Origin: Prorocentrum cordatum
Taxonomy: Eukaryota; Sar; Dinophyceae; Prorocentrales; Prorocentraceae
NCBI GenBank assembly: GCA_963575745.1
Contig: CAUYUJ010004558.1
Coordinates: forward strand, 885,347-949,346
DNA length: 64,000 nucleotides
Direction of reading: 5' to 3'
Below are positions 1 to 10,100 of this stretch, in pieces. The position numbers and the translations under genes are program-made. Below the pieces are notes generated by a model, which was not told where the DNA came from, ran no database searches, and was given only the letters and a program-made list of their open reading frames with translations. Numbering within the stretch: the first letter of the stretch is position 1; each line of letters starts with the position of its first letter.

Positions 1-275
1 AAGTCCAGGGCGAGAGCGTGATTCCTGAGTGTTGGCGGCACGGCGTATGCATAAATTGCGAGGAACTGCCACACGAGAGCCCGATTCCTGCATACAGTGT
101 GAAGAAGTCCCGCGCGAGAGCGCGATTTTAAACAACTTGCCAGGACAAATCAGGCGGGAGCTTGTTGAGGTAGTTCGGGGTCCAGCAAGCCAATATGAGA
201 TGCAAGATTTTCCTTTGTTAAAAACAGGATGCAAGCCACGGGAGGAGCATTCGAATTGAAAAGGCACCATGGGCA
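1..275 (+). repeat. Repeat A, 3' part (copy 0)
   Basis: This is the tail of the interspersed repeat whose full copies follow at 320, 1030, 3680 and 5300. It shows the same degenerate sub-repeats (GAGAGCGCGATTCCTG followed by AATTGCGAGGAA at 45-60-base spacing), then the GGCGGGAGC / TAGTTCGGGGTCCA end module. Its 5' half lies outside the window. Confidence 0.7.
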
Positions 276-319
276 TCCAGGAGGGTCAGCAAGAATTGTT
301 CTTTGAAATGAGAGCTTGA

Positions 320-985
320 CATCAAAAACAGTAATTCCGATGTTGTTCGCTACGATCGGCCCGCGTGCTACTCAACACGTATATCCCAGACCCTCGATGC
401 CCGCCCTCTTCGTTTCTCGTTCGTACCCCCCTTGGGGGGGCATATCCTCCTTACCTGCCACGCGTAGCTGGCGCAGCTCCTCAAACAGGGCATAGGAAGG
501 AGGAGGGAAGAGACAAGGGGGAGGGAAAATGATGAAGCACGGGAGAAATTAGCAGGATGGGGGCCAGGAGCAGAAAACACGTGAAAGAACCAGACGGGCA
601 GACCTTAGCGGGCGGGTCGGGTAGGCGGGCCCGGGCGGCCAGGTCGAGCAGGCGGGTTGTTGAAGCGCGAGTCCTGCATGAATCGCGAGAAAGTTTTGAT
701 CGATAGCGCGATGTCCTAGACAATCGTGGGAAATTGCAAAGCGAGAGCGTGATTCCTGATTGTCGAGGGCGCGGCGTCTGAATAACATGCGAGGAGCCCC
801 AGCACAAAAGCGCGATTCCTGCGTAAATTGAGAGGAAGTCACGCGCGAAAACACGATTTCGGAATACACTATGAGGAGGTATCAGACGGGAGCCGTTGTT
901 CTTGTCGCTCCGGACTTGACAACGCAGGTTGAGCAGAAAGATTTGTTTGATTAGAACAGCGTGCGAGCCCGAGGGTGGCGCTTGA
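320..985 (+). repeat. Repeat A, copy 1
   Basis: Four modules occur in order. First is a head with TATATCCCAGACCCTCGAT and CCTTGGGGGG near 380-440. Second is a purine-rich stretch. Third is a GGCGGGTCGG / CCAGGTCGAGCAGGCGGGTT module (603-660). Fourth is a run of GCGCGATTCCTG sub-repeats ending near GGAGCCGTTGTT (890). The same order recurs in the other copies. No ORF is conserved between copies, so this looks like a non-coding interspersed element of unknown class. Confidence 0.75.
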
Positions 986-1029
986 GTTCAAGGCACAGCA
1001 AATAGGTTCAAAGAAACAGAGCTTTTCAA

Positions 1030-1690
1030 CCTTACTCAGTTTAAGACTGGTCGCTCTTATCTGTTTGCGTGCCACTGAACACTACACTTATATCCTAAAC
1101 CCTCGATATCCGCGCTCTTCGTTTTCAACCGTACCACCTCGGGGATATGTCTTCCTTACCTGCCACGCGCATCTATTGCAGCCCCAAGGCAGGGGGAGAA
1201 AGGGCGGCTGAAAGGGTTAGGGAAAATGATGGAGCACGAGAGAAATTAGCAGGAGGGGGGCTAGGAGCAGAAAGCACGTGGAAGGACCACACGGGCATAT
1301 CGGGCGGGCAGGCCCTTGCGGGCGGGTCGGGAAGGCGGGCCCGGGCGCCCAGGTCGAGCAGGCGGGTTGGCGAATCACGAATGTTGCATGATTCGCGAGA
1401 AAGTCTCGAACAAGTACGCGATTCCCCCATAAATCGTGAGAAAGGCCAAAGTAAGAGCATAATTCTTGAGTGTCGAGGGAGCGGCGTCTGAATGGATTGC
1501 GAGGTGGTTCCCCGCGAGAGCGATTCCTATATAAATTGTGAGGAAGTCCCGCGCGACAGCACGAGTTTGCAATAAAGTGTGCGGAACTACCCGGCTGGAG
1601 CCGTTGATGCTGTAGTTCGGGGCCCAACAACGCAAGTTGAGCAGGAAGATTTGCTTTGACAAAGAAATGCGTGAGCCCTGATGGGGGCGC
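1030..1690 (+). repeat. Repeat A, copy 2
   Basis: This is a direct copy of the 320-985 element with the same module order: the ATATCCTAAACCCTCGATAT head, the AATTAGCAGGAGGGGGGC purine stretch, the GTCGAGCAGGCGGGTTGG module, and sub-repeats ending near GGAGCCGTTGATGCTGTAG. It starts only about 45 bases after copy 1 ends, so the two are nearly tandem. Confidence 0.75.
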
Positions 1691-1937
1691 TTCAATAGAA
1701 ATGTCCTTGGCGACGTACCCATCCCCTGCGCAATGCGGGGCAGGAGTAGCTTGGGAGATTTGACGAGAAGGCGGCGATGTGACATAGACGCATATACTTC
1801 TGCAAGCGGCATTCGGAAGGTTCGCAGGTCCCCAATCAAGGGAAAAATCGATGAGTAACTAAGTGAAACCTTGACTCACTGGGGAAGACGCAAAGGCAAG
1901 GGGCTTGAAACGTCGGCGGGACAGCAACAGCATGACA
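1691..1937. other. Short unique spacer
   Basis: Between repeat A copy 2 and the 101-bp array. I see no gene, no simple repeat and no recognisable signal here. Confidence 0.5.
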
Positions 1938-3482
1938 TGGCCGCCCAGGGACGGCGAAGTCCCACTCAGACCCGCGTAGTGCCTCACCCCGCTGGGCCCA
2001 CCAGCAGCCTTCGAAAGTTGCGAGCCCACGAGCAGCCTTCGAAAGCGGCGACAGTCTCGCAGATCGCAGCCCTCCAGGGACGGCGAGGTCTCGCTCAGGT
2101 TTGCGCGGTGCCAGACTCCGCTGGACCCACCAGCAGCCCTCGAAAGTGGCGACAGTTTCGCAGATCGCAACCCCCCAGGGACGGCGAGGTCTCGCTCGGA
2201 TTTGCGCGGTGCCTCACTCCGCTGGACCCACCGGCAGCCTTCGAAAGCGGCGACAGTTTGGAAAATCGCAGCCCCCCAGGGACGGCGAGGTCTCGCGCAG
2301 GTCTGCGCGGTGCTTCACTCCGCTGGACCCACCAGCAGCCCCCGAAAGTGGCGACAGTGTCGCAGATCGCAGCCCCCCAGGGACGGCGAGGTCTCGGTCA
2401 GGTCTGCGTTGTGCCTCACTCCGCTGGACCCACCAGCAGCCTCCGAAAGCGGCGACAGTTTCCAGATCGCAGCCCCCCAGGGGCGGCGAGGTCTCGCTCA
2501 GGTCTGCGCGGTGCTTCACTCCGCTGGACCTAAGAGCAGCTTCCGAAAGCGGCGACAGTTCGAAGATCGCAGCCCCCCAGGGACGGCGAGGTCTCGCTCA
2601 GGTCTGCGCGGTGCCTCACTCCGCTGGACCCACCAGCAGCCCTCGAAAGTGGCGACAGTTTCACAGATCGCAGCCCCCCAGCGGCGAGGTCTCGCAACGG
2701 ATCTGCGCGGTGCCCCAGTCCGCTGGACCCACCAGCAGCCCTCGAAAGTGGTGACAGTCTCGCAGATCGCAGCCCCGCAGTGCGTTGTGCCTCACTCCGC
2801 TGGACCCACCAGCAGCCTCCGAAAGCGGCGACAGTTTCCAGATCGCAGCCCCCCAGGGACGGCGAGGTCCCGCTCGGGTCTGCGCGGTGCTTCACCCCGC
2901 TGGACCCACCAGCAGCCCGCGAAGGTGGCGACAGTTTCGCAGATCGCAACTCCCAAAGGACGGCGAGGTCTCGCTCAGGTCTGCGCGGTGCCTCACTCCG
3001 CTGGACCCACCAGCAGCCCTCGAAAGTGGCGACACTCTCGCAGATCTCAGCCCTCCAGGGACGGCGAGGTCTCGCTCGGGTCCGCGCGGTGCCTCACTCC
3101 GCTGGACCCACCAGCAGCCCCCGAAGGCGGCGACAGTTCGAAAATTGCAGCCCCCAGGGACGGCGAGGTCTCGCTCAGGTCTGCGCGGTGCGTCATTCAG
3201 CTGGACCAACCAGCAGGCTTCGAAAGTGGCGACAGTTTCGCAGATCGCAGCCCCCCAGGGACGGCGAGGTCTCGCTCGGGTCCGCGCGGTGCCCCAGTCC
3301 GCTGGACCCACCAGCAGCCCTCGAAAGCGGCGACAGTTTCGAAGAGCGCAGCCCCCCAGGGACGGCGAGGTCTCGCTCAGGTCTGCGCGGTGCTTCACTC
3401 CGCTGGGCCCACCAGCAGCCCTCGAAAGTGGTGACCGTTTCGCAGATCGCAGCCCCCCCCCAGGACGGCGAGGTCTCGCGGG
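1938..3482 (+). repeat. 101-bp minisatellite array (about 15 units)
   Basis: Units contain CAGGGACGGCGAGGTCTCG, then GTCTGCGCGGTGC, CACTCCGCTGGACCCACCAG, CAGCCCTCGAAAGTGGCGAC and AGTTTCGCAGATCGCAG. The spacing is close to 101 bases (for example near 2077, 2178, 2280, 2380). Some units are shortened, as near 2680 and 2780. Long open frames cross the array on both strands, up to 410 codons. They arise because the unit lacks stops in several frames, so I do not call them genes. Confidence 0.9.
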
Positions 3483-3635
3483 AGACAGGAAGCGGGAGGC
3501 AGGAGGCGGGAGGAGGAGGGAGACGCGACCGCGGTGCTTTAGTCAAAACGAATAAGAAACCGGGGAGGGTTGGGAAAAACAAGGTTTATTTGTAGGGGGA
3601 TCAGCCGTAGTTGGATTCCAAGTATGGGAGCTCGA

Positions 3636-3677
3636 CAGCAACCACCACAACAACAACAACAACAAAACAACAACAAT
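3636..3677 (+). repeat. (CAA)n microsatellite
   Basis: An imperfect CAA tract directly upstream of repeat A copy 3. A CAA-rich leader also precedes copy 4 (5246-5290), so it may belong to the element's 5' edge. Confidence 0.8.
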
Positions 3678-3679
3678 CG

Positions 3680-4355
3680 GTTTAAGATTGCTCGGTCTGA
3701 TCTGCTCGCGGGCCACTTAACACGTATATCCCGAACCCTCGATATTCGTCCCCTTCGATTTCGATGGTACCGTTTTGGGTGTATATATCTTTCTCACCTG
3801 CAACGTGTATTTCGCGCAGCCCCGAAGGCAGGGGAAGAGAGGACGGACCGAAGGAAGGGACAAGGGGGAGGGAGGAAGATGGAGCACAAGAAAGAGAGTA
3901 GCAGGAGGGGGGGCTAGGAGCAGAAAACACGTGGAAGAACCACACGGGCAGATCGGGCGGGCAGACCCTAGCGGGCGGGTCGGGAAGGCGGGCCCAGGCG
4001 GCCAGGTCGAGCAGGCGGGTTGTTGAAGCGCGCGTGCTGCATGAATCGCGAAGAAGTCTCGAGCGACAGCGCGATTCCCAAATAAATCGTCAGGACATCC
4101 ACAGCGAGAGCGTGATTCTTGAGTGTCGAGGGCGCCGCGCTCGAATACATGGCGAGAAAGTCCCTCGCGAGAGCGCGATTCCTGTATAAATTGTGAGGAC
4201 GTCCCGCGCGAGAGCGCGATATGGGAGTAAACCATGAGGAGATATCAGGCGGGAGCCGCTGTTGCTGCTGTAGCTCGGGGCCCAACAACGCAGTTCGGTG
4301 ACCCTTCGCTTTCCCGTGCTTAAGACAAGATGCGAGCCCCGGGGAAAAAAACAGG
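3680..4355 (+). repeat. Repeat A, copy 3
   Basis: A third direct copy: head with ACACGTATATCCCGAACCCT (3720), purine-rich part with GGAGCACAAG, CCAGGTCGAGCAGGCGGGTT at about 4000, then GCGCGATTCC sub-repeats. It ends after GGCGGGAGCCGCTGTTGCTG. It is one of the best preserved copies. Confidence 0.75.
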
Positions 4356-4414
4356 TTGATTGAAACATGAGGTGGTTACCAGGCAGACGGGGCTCAACCA
4401 TAATTATTTCTAGA

Positions 4415-4482
4415 AAGTAAAATTCAACGACAACAACAATAAGAACAACAGCAGCTTCAACAACATCAACAACAGCAACAAA
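4415..4482 (+). repeat. CAA/CAG-rich microsatellite
   Basis: An imperfect (CAA)n tract with CAG and CAT interruptions between repeat A copy 3 and the CTATG field. Confidence 0.7.
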
Positions 4483-4525
4483 AAATACCCCAGTGCGACC
4501 CTACCTAGAAGTTGGAGCCCCTAGG

Positions 4526-5130
4526 AAAGCAGCATTAGTTGCTATGCTATGCCATGCGATGCTACGCTATGCTATGCTATGATTTGCTATGATATGATAT
4601 GATGTGATATGTTACGCTATGCTATGTGATGCCATGATATGTTAAGCTATGAGATGGCATGATGTACTGTGTTATGCTAAGCTATGCTATGATATGGTAA
4701 GCTGCGCTATGTTATTATATGCTATAGTATGCTATGGTATGTTGCGCTATGATATGCTATGCTTGGCTATGCTTGGCTATGCTATGCTATGCTATGATAT
4801 GCTAATGCAGCGCTGCGTTATGCTAAGCTAAGCTAAGCTAAGCTAACCCTCTAGGCAGAGCCTAGGTAAGCTGAGCTATGCTATGGTATGCTATGCTGCG
4901 CTGTCCTGTGCTGTGCTGTGCTGTGCTGCGCTATGCTATGCTATGCTATGCTGCGCTATGCTATGATATGTCGTGCTGCGCTATGCTGTGCTCTGCCATG
5001 CTAAAGCTCAGCGAAGCTAAGATGAAGGTAATCTAAGCTAAGATAAACCTGAGCTAAGATGAAGTTAAGCTAAGTTAAGATGAAATAAGCTAAGCTAAGA
5101 TGAGATAAGCAACGCCAAGCTAAGGGGACG
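4526..5130 (+). repeat. Pentanucleotide field (CTATG)n grading into (TAAGC)n
   Basis: Sequence is dominated by GCTATG units to about 5000, with TGTGC and TGATA variants, then by AAGCTAAG units to about 5130. It is much more AT-rich than its surroundings. Short open frames inside it are repeat translations. Confidence 0.9.
4851..4865. repeat. Inverted repeat CTAGGC-AGA-GCCTAG, copy 1
   Basis: A perfect 6-bp inverted repeat with a 3-base centre, embedded in the pentanucleotide field. The same 15-mer recurs at 5222-5236, outside the field. Confidence 0.8.
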
Positions 5131-5221
5131 TAACTGGGGGAACCGCAGAGCGGATGCCGGGGGAACCGCCCAGGGCGGGACCCATTGCCCGGCCCCTTAA
5201 GCTTACAGGGTAAGAACCCTT

Positions 5222-5236
5222 CTAGGCAGAGCCTAG
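5222..5236. repeat. Inverted repeat CTAGGC-AGA-GCCTAG, copy 2
   Basis: Identical to 4851-4865. It lies just upstream of the CAA leader of repeat A copy 4. Both copies are followed by GTA (TAGGTAAG versus TAGGTAGG). Confidence 0.8.
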
Positions 5237-5239
5237 GTA

Positions 5240-5935
5240 GGGAACAACAACTACAAATATACTTACAACAGCAGAACAACAGCTGCAGCAGCAGTTATTA
5301 TCACAATATGTTTGAGACTGCTCGCTCTTACCTGCTTGTTTACCACTACGATTATATCCCAAACCCTCGATACCCGCCCTCTTCGTCTTCGTTCGTACCA
5401 CCTTGGGCGTATATCATCCTTACCTGCTGCGTGTAATTGGCGCAGCCCTTAGAACAGGGGAAGAGAGGACGGATGGAAGGGGGAGGGAGAAGGATGGAGC
5501 ACGGGAGAGATCAGCAGGATGGGGGGCTAAGAGCAGAAAACACGTGGCAGATCAAGACGGGCTGATCGGGCAGATAGACCCTAACGGGCGGGCCGATAAG
5601 GCAGGCCCAAGCGTCCAGGTCGAGAAGGCGGGCTGCTGAAGCGTGAGCACTGCGTGAATCGCGAGGATGTCCCGAGCGATAGCGCGATTCCCAAGTACAT
5701 CGAAAAAACACAGCGAGACCGCGATTCCTGAACGTCGAGGGCGCGAATAGATTATGAGGAAATCCCACACGAGAGCGCGATTCCTGCATCAGTTGTGGGG
5801 AAGTCCCGCGCGAGAGCATGGTTTTTTTATGTCTTGTGAGGAGATATCAGGCGGCAACCGCTGTTGTTGCAAACCAGGGCCAACAATGCAGTTTGGTGAA
5901 CAGGGTGCGAGTTTTGGGAGGAGAAATGTTTCCCC
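5240..5935 (+). repeat. Repeat A, copy 4 with CAA/CAG leader
   Basis: The leader contains CAACAGCAGAACAACAGC. The head has TATATCCCAAACCCTCGATA (5345), the purine part GGATGGAGCACGGGAGAGAT, then the GTCGAGAAGGCGGGCTG module and GCGCGATTCCTGCATC sub-repeats. It ends after GGCGGCAACCGCTGTTGTTG. Confidence 0.75.
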
Positions 5936-5969
5936 CGAGAGGAGGATCAACAATAGTTATTTTCAAGAA

Positions 5970-6120
5970 TCGAGGATGCAACAGCAATCATCTTCACACT
6001 GTTCGCTCTGACCTGCTCGCGTGCCACTCACAACGTGTATCCCGAACCCTCGATACCAACCCTCATCGTTTTCGATTTTACCCCCTTGGGGGTATATCTT
6101 TTTTTACGTGCCACGTGTGC
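5970..6120 (+). repeat. Repeat A, truncated copy 5 (head only)
   Basis: The leader CAACAGCAATC and the head TGTATCCCGAACCCTCGATA are present, followed by CCCCTTGGGGGTATATC. The sequence then leaves the family at a G tract near 6125. The sub-repeat tail is missing. Confidence 0.7.
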
Positions 6121-6884
6121 ATGTGGGGGGGGGGCCCGATGCTGGGTCGTACTGGCTATCCTCGAAGTGCCCGATGCGGTCCTCCTTCGCGGCCCGAGCG
6201 AGCCCCCGCTTGCGGCACCCGCTTCCGTGGCCAGCAGCACCTCGGGGGCCACGCGTGCTCAGACGCCCGACGACATGATTTGTGCAATCCACGGCCCCAG
6301 CGCTCCCAGACCCTTCCCCTCGAACGGCTTTTCGCCAAGGATCTATTTTTGATGGTCCCCAGGGCCTGGCAAATACCCCCGAGGGCCCAACGCAAGGCAA
6401 AGCACCCAGGATCGAAACAGACATCAGGTCAAGACAGAAGCCAGAAAGATAATCTTCGAGCCCCGATCCACAGGTCGCGCGTCGCCGGCCCCTCGTACGC
6501 CGCGGGCGGGGGGGAGGAGACGCACCGCCGCGCACCCCGCCGGCCACAGGCGCACAGCCCGCAGGGTGCGGGGGCGGCGCTGCTTCACCGAGGGGCACCC
6601 CTCCGAGAGAAGGCCGCCGCCGCTGCTCGCAACGCGCCGCCCCCACACCTTCGGCGCAATGGTCTTTCAACCAGCAGGCTTCCTGAATTTCGGAGTTGGG
6701 GCCGCTGCTGGGCCCCGGGCCCATCAAGAATGGATCCGGGGCGAAACCCTACCCTTGGGCTGGGGCGAGAAGCTATCCCCGGGGAAGCGGTCAGGACTTT
6801 TTGGGGCCGCAGGTCGAAATCATCTTGGCCAAGGACCCAACCAGAAGCAGTTGTGAGAAAGAGCGCCGCTTCCTGTGGACGCTG
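6121..6884. other. GC-rich stretch, no gene recognised
   Basis: It begins at a run of nine G. Open frames exist on both strands (for example 207 codons, minus), but none shows a recognisable motif, a conserved copy or a convincing start. I see no tandem repeat of note. Confidence 0.4.
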
Positions 6885-7240
6885 GGAAGAGGGGAGGTCG
6901 AACCGGGGAGGGGAGGGAGGGCCCCCCTCGAATTGAACTGCATGGGGAGGCGCGGGGTTCGAACGGGGAGGGGGGTGGGAGCCCTCAAGGGTTCGAACTA
7001 GGCCCCCCACCCCCAGAATTGCAAAGGGGGGGTGGGCTCGAACCGAAGGAAGGAGGGCTGCCACACACACACCCCTCAAGGGAGAAAGAGGGTTCGGACC
7101 GGGAAGGGGGGGTAGCCCCCCTTACCTTTACGTAGGCGGGGGGTTCGAACCAAAAGGCCTCCTCCCCCGCCCTTCTCTTTCAGGGGGGGCGGGGAGGGGG
7201 GGGCGAATCGCCCATCCCCCCCGCTCGAACTGGCCCCATC
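6885..7240. repeat. G/C-tract field with repeated TTCGAAC motif
   Basis: GGTTCGAAC or close variants recur at about 6897, 6955, 6990, 7034, 7087 and 7145, each beside runs of 5-8 G or C. The unit is loosely 45-60 bases and too degenerate for a clean period. The same motif with longer G runs appears at 9238-10000. Confidence 0.6.
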
Positions 7241-7280
7241 CACAGGCACCCCCACCCACACCCTCGCATTTTATTTTTTT

Positions 7281-7353
7281 ACACAAACACACACACACAC
7301 AAACGCACACATACACACACACACATACACACATACACACACACACACACACT
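7281..7353 (+). repeat. (CA)n microsatellite
   Basis: CA repeats with AAAC, CGCA and ATAC interruptions, leading into the 0.4-kb tandem duplication. Confidence 0.9.
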
Positions 7354-7392
7354 CTTGACACGGCGGCGCAGAGGACCCTCATCCTCTGTCTG

Positions 7393-7800
7393 CAGGTGGA
7401 GGCGCCAATTGCAAACGAACTTAGTCGAACTCGCCATAATGAAGGAATCCAGTCACACCAGGTGGTGAAAAAAACGGGAGGCGCTGCAAAGCCAAAGTGC
7501 AACGGCCAAATAATTCCTCGGAACGAAACCTCGACGCAGAAAGTTTGAAGCGCAAGCAGCAGTCAGGTGCGAGTTAAAGCCAAAGGAGCCAACGAAAAAG
7601 GATTGTAAGACAGCCAGACCAGCCAATTTGGTGGCGGTGCATATTCGCAGGAAAACTGCGCGACAAAATAACGCCACCGACCTTGCAGCGGGCAAGAACC
7701 ATCTAAAGCGACCGTGCAACACACACACACACACACACACACACTTACACACTTACACTTGTGAGTCAACGGATCAGACGAGCCTCAGGCGCGGTCGGCG
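7393..7800 (+). repeat. 0.4-kb tandem duplication, unit 1
   Basis: The unit runs from GGTGGAGGCGCCAATTGC through AACGAACTTAGTCGAACTCG and a (CA)n tract (7720-7756) to GGATCAGACGAGCCTC. Unit 2 at 7801 matches it with few substitutions and a shorter CA tract. Confidence 0.9.
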
Positions 7801-8182
7801 GGTGGAGGTGCTAATTGCGAACGAACTTAGCCGAACTCGCCATGATGAAGGAATCCAGTCACACCAGGTGCTGAAAAAAACGGGAGGCTCTGCAAAGCCA
7901 AAGTGCAACGGCCAAAGAATCCTCGGAACGAAACCTCGACGCAGGAAGTTTGAAGCGCAAGCAGCAGTCAGGTGCGAGTTAAAGCCAAAGGAGCCAACGA
8001 AAAAGGATTGTAAGGCAGCCAGACCAGCCAATTTGGTGGCGGTGCATACTCGCAGGAAAACTGCGCGACAAAACAGCGCCACCGACCTTGCAGCGGGCAA
8101 GAATCATCTAAAGCGACCGTGTAACACACACACTTACACTTGTGAGTCAACGGATCAGACGAGCCTCTGGCGCGGTCGGCAG
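7801..8182 (+). repeat. 0.4-kb tandem duplication, unit 2
   Basis: A near-identical copy of 7393-7800. The internal CA tract is much shorter (8124-8134), which accounts for most of the length difference. A plus-strand Lys/Arg-rich frame of 208 codons (7628-8254) crosses units 1 to 3 without any motif I recognise. Confidence 0.9.
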
Positions 8183-8365
8183 CTGGAGGTGCTAATTTCG
8201 AACGAACTTAGTCGAACGCACCATGATAGAACAGCCCAGTCATGTCCATGCTGAACGTGATGAAAAACGAGAGGCGTTGTAAAGCAAAGGTACAGCGGCC
8301 AAAAAAAACGAGGAGCAGAAGCTCGACGCAGGTAGTTTGATTCGCAGGCAGCAGTATGGTGCGAA
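8183..8365 (+). repeat. 0.4-kb tandem duplication, partial unit 3
   Basis: It starts with GGAGGTGCTAATTTCGAACG, as units 1 and 2 do, but is more diverged and loses similarity near GCAGGCAGCAG. It may be the oldest unit. Confidence 0.8.
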
Positions 8366-9237
8366 GTGGTGCCACTGAATCATCACGCGCAACCCGAACA
8401 TAGAATAACGTCGCAGACAGCGGACGCTGTGACGGCATGTTTTGATGGTGACGAGGCGCGCAGCACGCGTAGGAGCAACGCAAGCGAAGCCGAAAAACAA
8501 CCTAATTCGCCTTGCCGCAAAATCTTTGGCGAATAGCCACGCCACCAAGCGAGGTCGGTGTCAGCGACACGCACAGGATGGCCAGAAACGGAAACGGGCT
8601 GCAATAGAGTCGCCGGCCGAGATAGATTGGTAGGGTACCGTTCAAGCAACACAAGTAAAGACGCGGGGTGTACTGCACGCACCGACGATTAGACCTCGAC
8701 GGTGGCAAACTCAAGGAGAAGAGGCCCGACCACACGGAGCCAGGAACCCCGACAAAGCGCGAGCAGCACTGGAGACCCTGAAGACGAAGGCACCAGGAGA
8801 GAGAGCCTCAGGCGCCACAACAAAATTGCCAGAGCAATGCGACGGCGGGGGCTTTGGCGAGAGCCGTCGTGGGATCAGCGGTCCGCGCGAGGTTAGGCCG
8901 ATTTCCCGCACGGATCGACCCGCAGCCCCCGCCGACCAGGCAAGAAAAGACTCACGCAGTATCTCGAACATACGACGGGAGGTGGCAGCGCAGCGGGGGT
9001 ATGGTTGGGCACCAAAGGTGAGGCCAACCGCACAGACCCCCGCCAGGGTGGCCCACCATTGGCACGCACAGCCCACGGGGACCGCGCTACACCAGGAAGG
9101 GGGCCGACGCACAGAGAGAAAGAAAGACAGAGAGAAGAGGAGGAGGAGGAGGAGGAGGGACAGAACAGAAGTTGAGCAGGCGAGATACAAGTAAAGGCAG
9201 CTACCTGGGAAAGAGCGTGTTCTACCGCTGCTGGCGG
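8366..9237. other. No gene recognised; short (GGA)n at 9137-9158
   Basis: Arg-rich frames on the plus strand (8702-8896, 8826-9194) and a 159-codon minus frame overlap each other without motif support. Base composition is less skewed than in neighbouring arrays, so a short unknown exon cannot be excluded. Confidence 0.35.
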
Positions 9238-9340
9238 AAAACCGGGGGGGGTCACTACCGGTTCGAACCCCTCCCCCCCCCCCCCAAGTTCATCATGAAA
9301 AGGGGGGGGGTCACTACCGGTTCGAGCCCCCCTCCCCCTC
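9238..9340 (+). repeat. Left inverted-repeat arms of a flanked minisatellite
   Basis: Two direct copies of a G run followed by TCACTACCGGTTCGAACCCC and a C run, near 9245 and 9303. The reverse complement (GGGGTTCGAACCGGTAGTGA plus C run) occurs at 9911 and 9959. The match includes the AAAACC / GGTTTT outer edge, with a two-base interruption in the right arm. Confidence 0.85.
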
Positions 9341-9344
9341 CCCC

Positions 9345-9895
9345 CCCTCGGGACAGTGGTGGGGACTGTAGTGGTGGGGACAGTGGTGAGGACAATGGTG
9401 GGAGCAGTGGGGACAGTGGACAATGGTGGGGACGGTGGTAGTGGGGACAGTGGTGTGGGGACAGTGGGAGGTGGAAACAGTGGGACAGTGGAGGGTACAG
9501 TGGTGGTAGGGACAGTGGTGAAAGCGGTGGCGAGGACGGCGGCGGGACAATGGGACAGAGGTACAATGGGGGCAGTGGCGGGGAGAGTGGGGACAGTGGT
9601 GGGAACAGTGGGACAGATCAGTGGGACAGCGGAGGAGTCAGTGGGACAGCGGGGACAGTGGGGATAGTCGGGCAGTGGTTGGGGCCGTGGAGAAAGTGGG
9701 GAGAGTGGAACCGTGGTGGGAACAGTGGTGGGGACAGTGGGGACAGTGCGACAGTGGTGGGAGCACTGGTGGGGACAGTAGGGACGGTGGTGGAACCAGT
9801 GGGGACAGTGGTGGTGAGGACAGTGGTGCTGGGAACAACAGTGGGGGATGTGGCGCGGACGGTGGTAGGGACCGGGAGTCGTTTGCTGGCGGTGA
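9345..9895 (+). repeat. GGGGACAGTGGT minisatellite
   Basis: Dozens of imperfect 9-15-base units around GGGGACAGTGGTG fill about 0.5 kb. Gly/Ser/Thr-rich frames on plus and Pro/Ser/Thr/His-rich frames on minus are repeat translations. The array sits exactly between the inverted-repeat arms. Confidence 0.9.
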
Positions 9896-9904
9896 GTGGG
9901 GGGG

Positions 9905-10000
9905 TGGGGAGGGGTTCGAACCGGTAGTGACCCCCCCTCCGGTTTTCGAGGGGGGGGGGTTCGAACCGGTAGTGACCCCCCCCCGGTTTTCGAGGGGAGG
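9905..10000 (-). repeat. Right inverted-repeat arms of the flanked minisatellite
   Basis: Two direct copies of GGTTCGAACCGGTAGTGA with a C run and GGTTTTCGAGG, near 9911 and 9957. Together they are the reverse complement of the paired arms at 9238-9340. Arm length is about 38 bases per copy. Confidence 0.85.
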
Positions 10001-10100
10001 GGGGGGAGGGGTTAGGGGGGGGGGGGCCGGGGGGGGGGGTCCAGCAGGGGGGGGGGTTTCGGGAGGCGGGGGGGGGGAACCCGGGCTCCGGAGGAAGAGG
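10001..10100. repeat. Poly-G tract field
   Basis: Runs of 6-10 G separated by short spacers. Such tracts can adopt G-quadruplex structure and are also prone to assembly length errors. Confidence 0.85.

Noticed and set aside
1205-1225. Telomere-like GGGTTAGGG
   Set aside because: A single unit only, inside repeat A. No tandem TTTAGGG run exists in the window.
1938-3482. 410-codon and other long ORFs
   Set aside because: They are translations of the 101-bp minisatellite and open in several frames on both strands.
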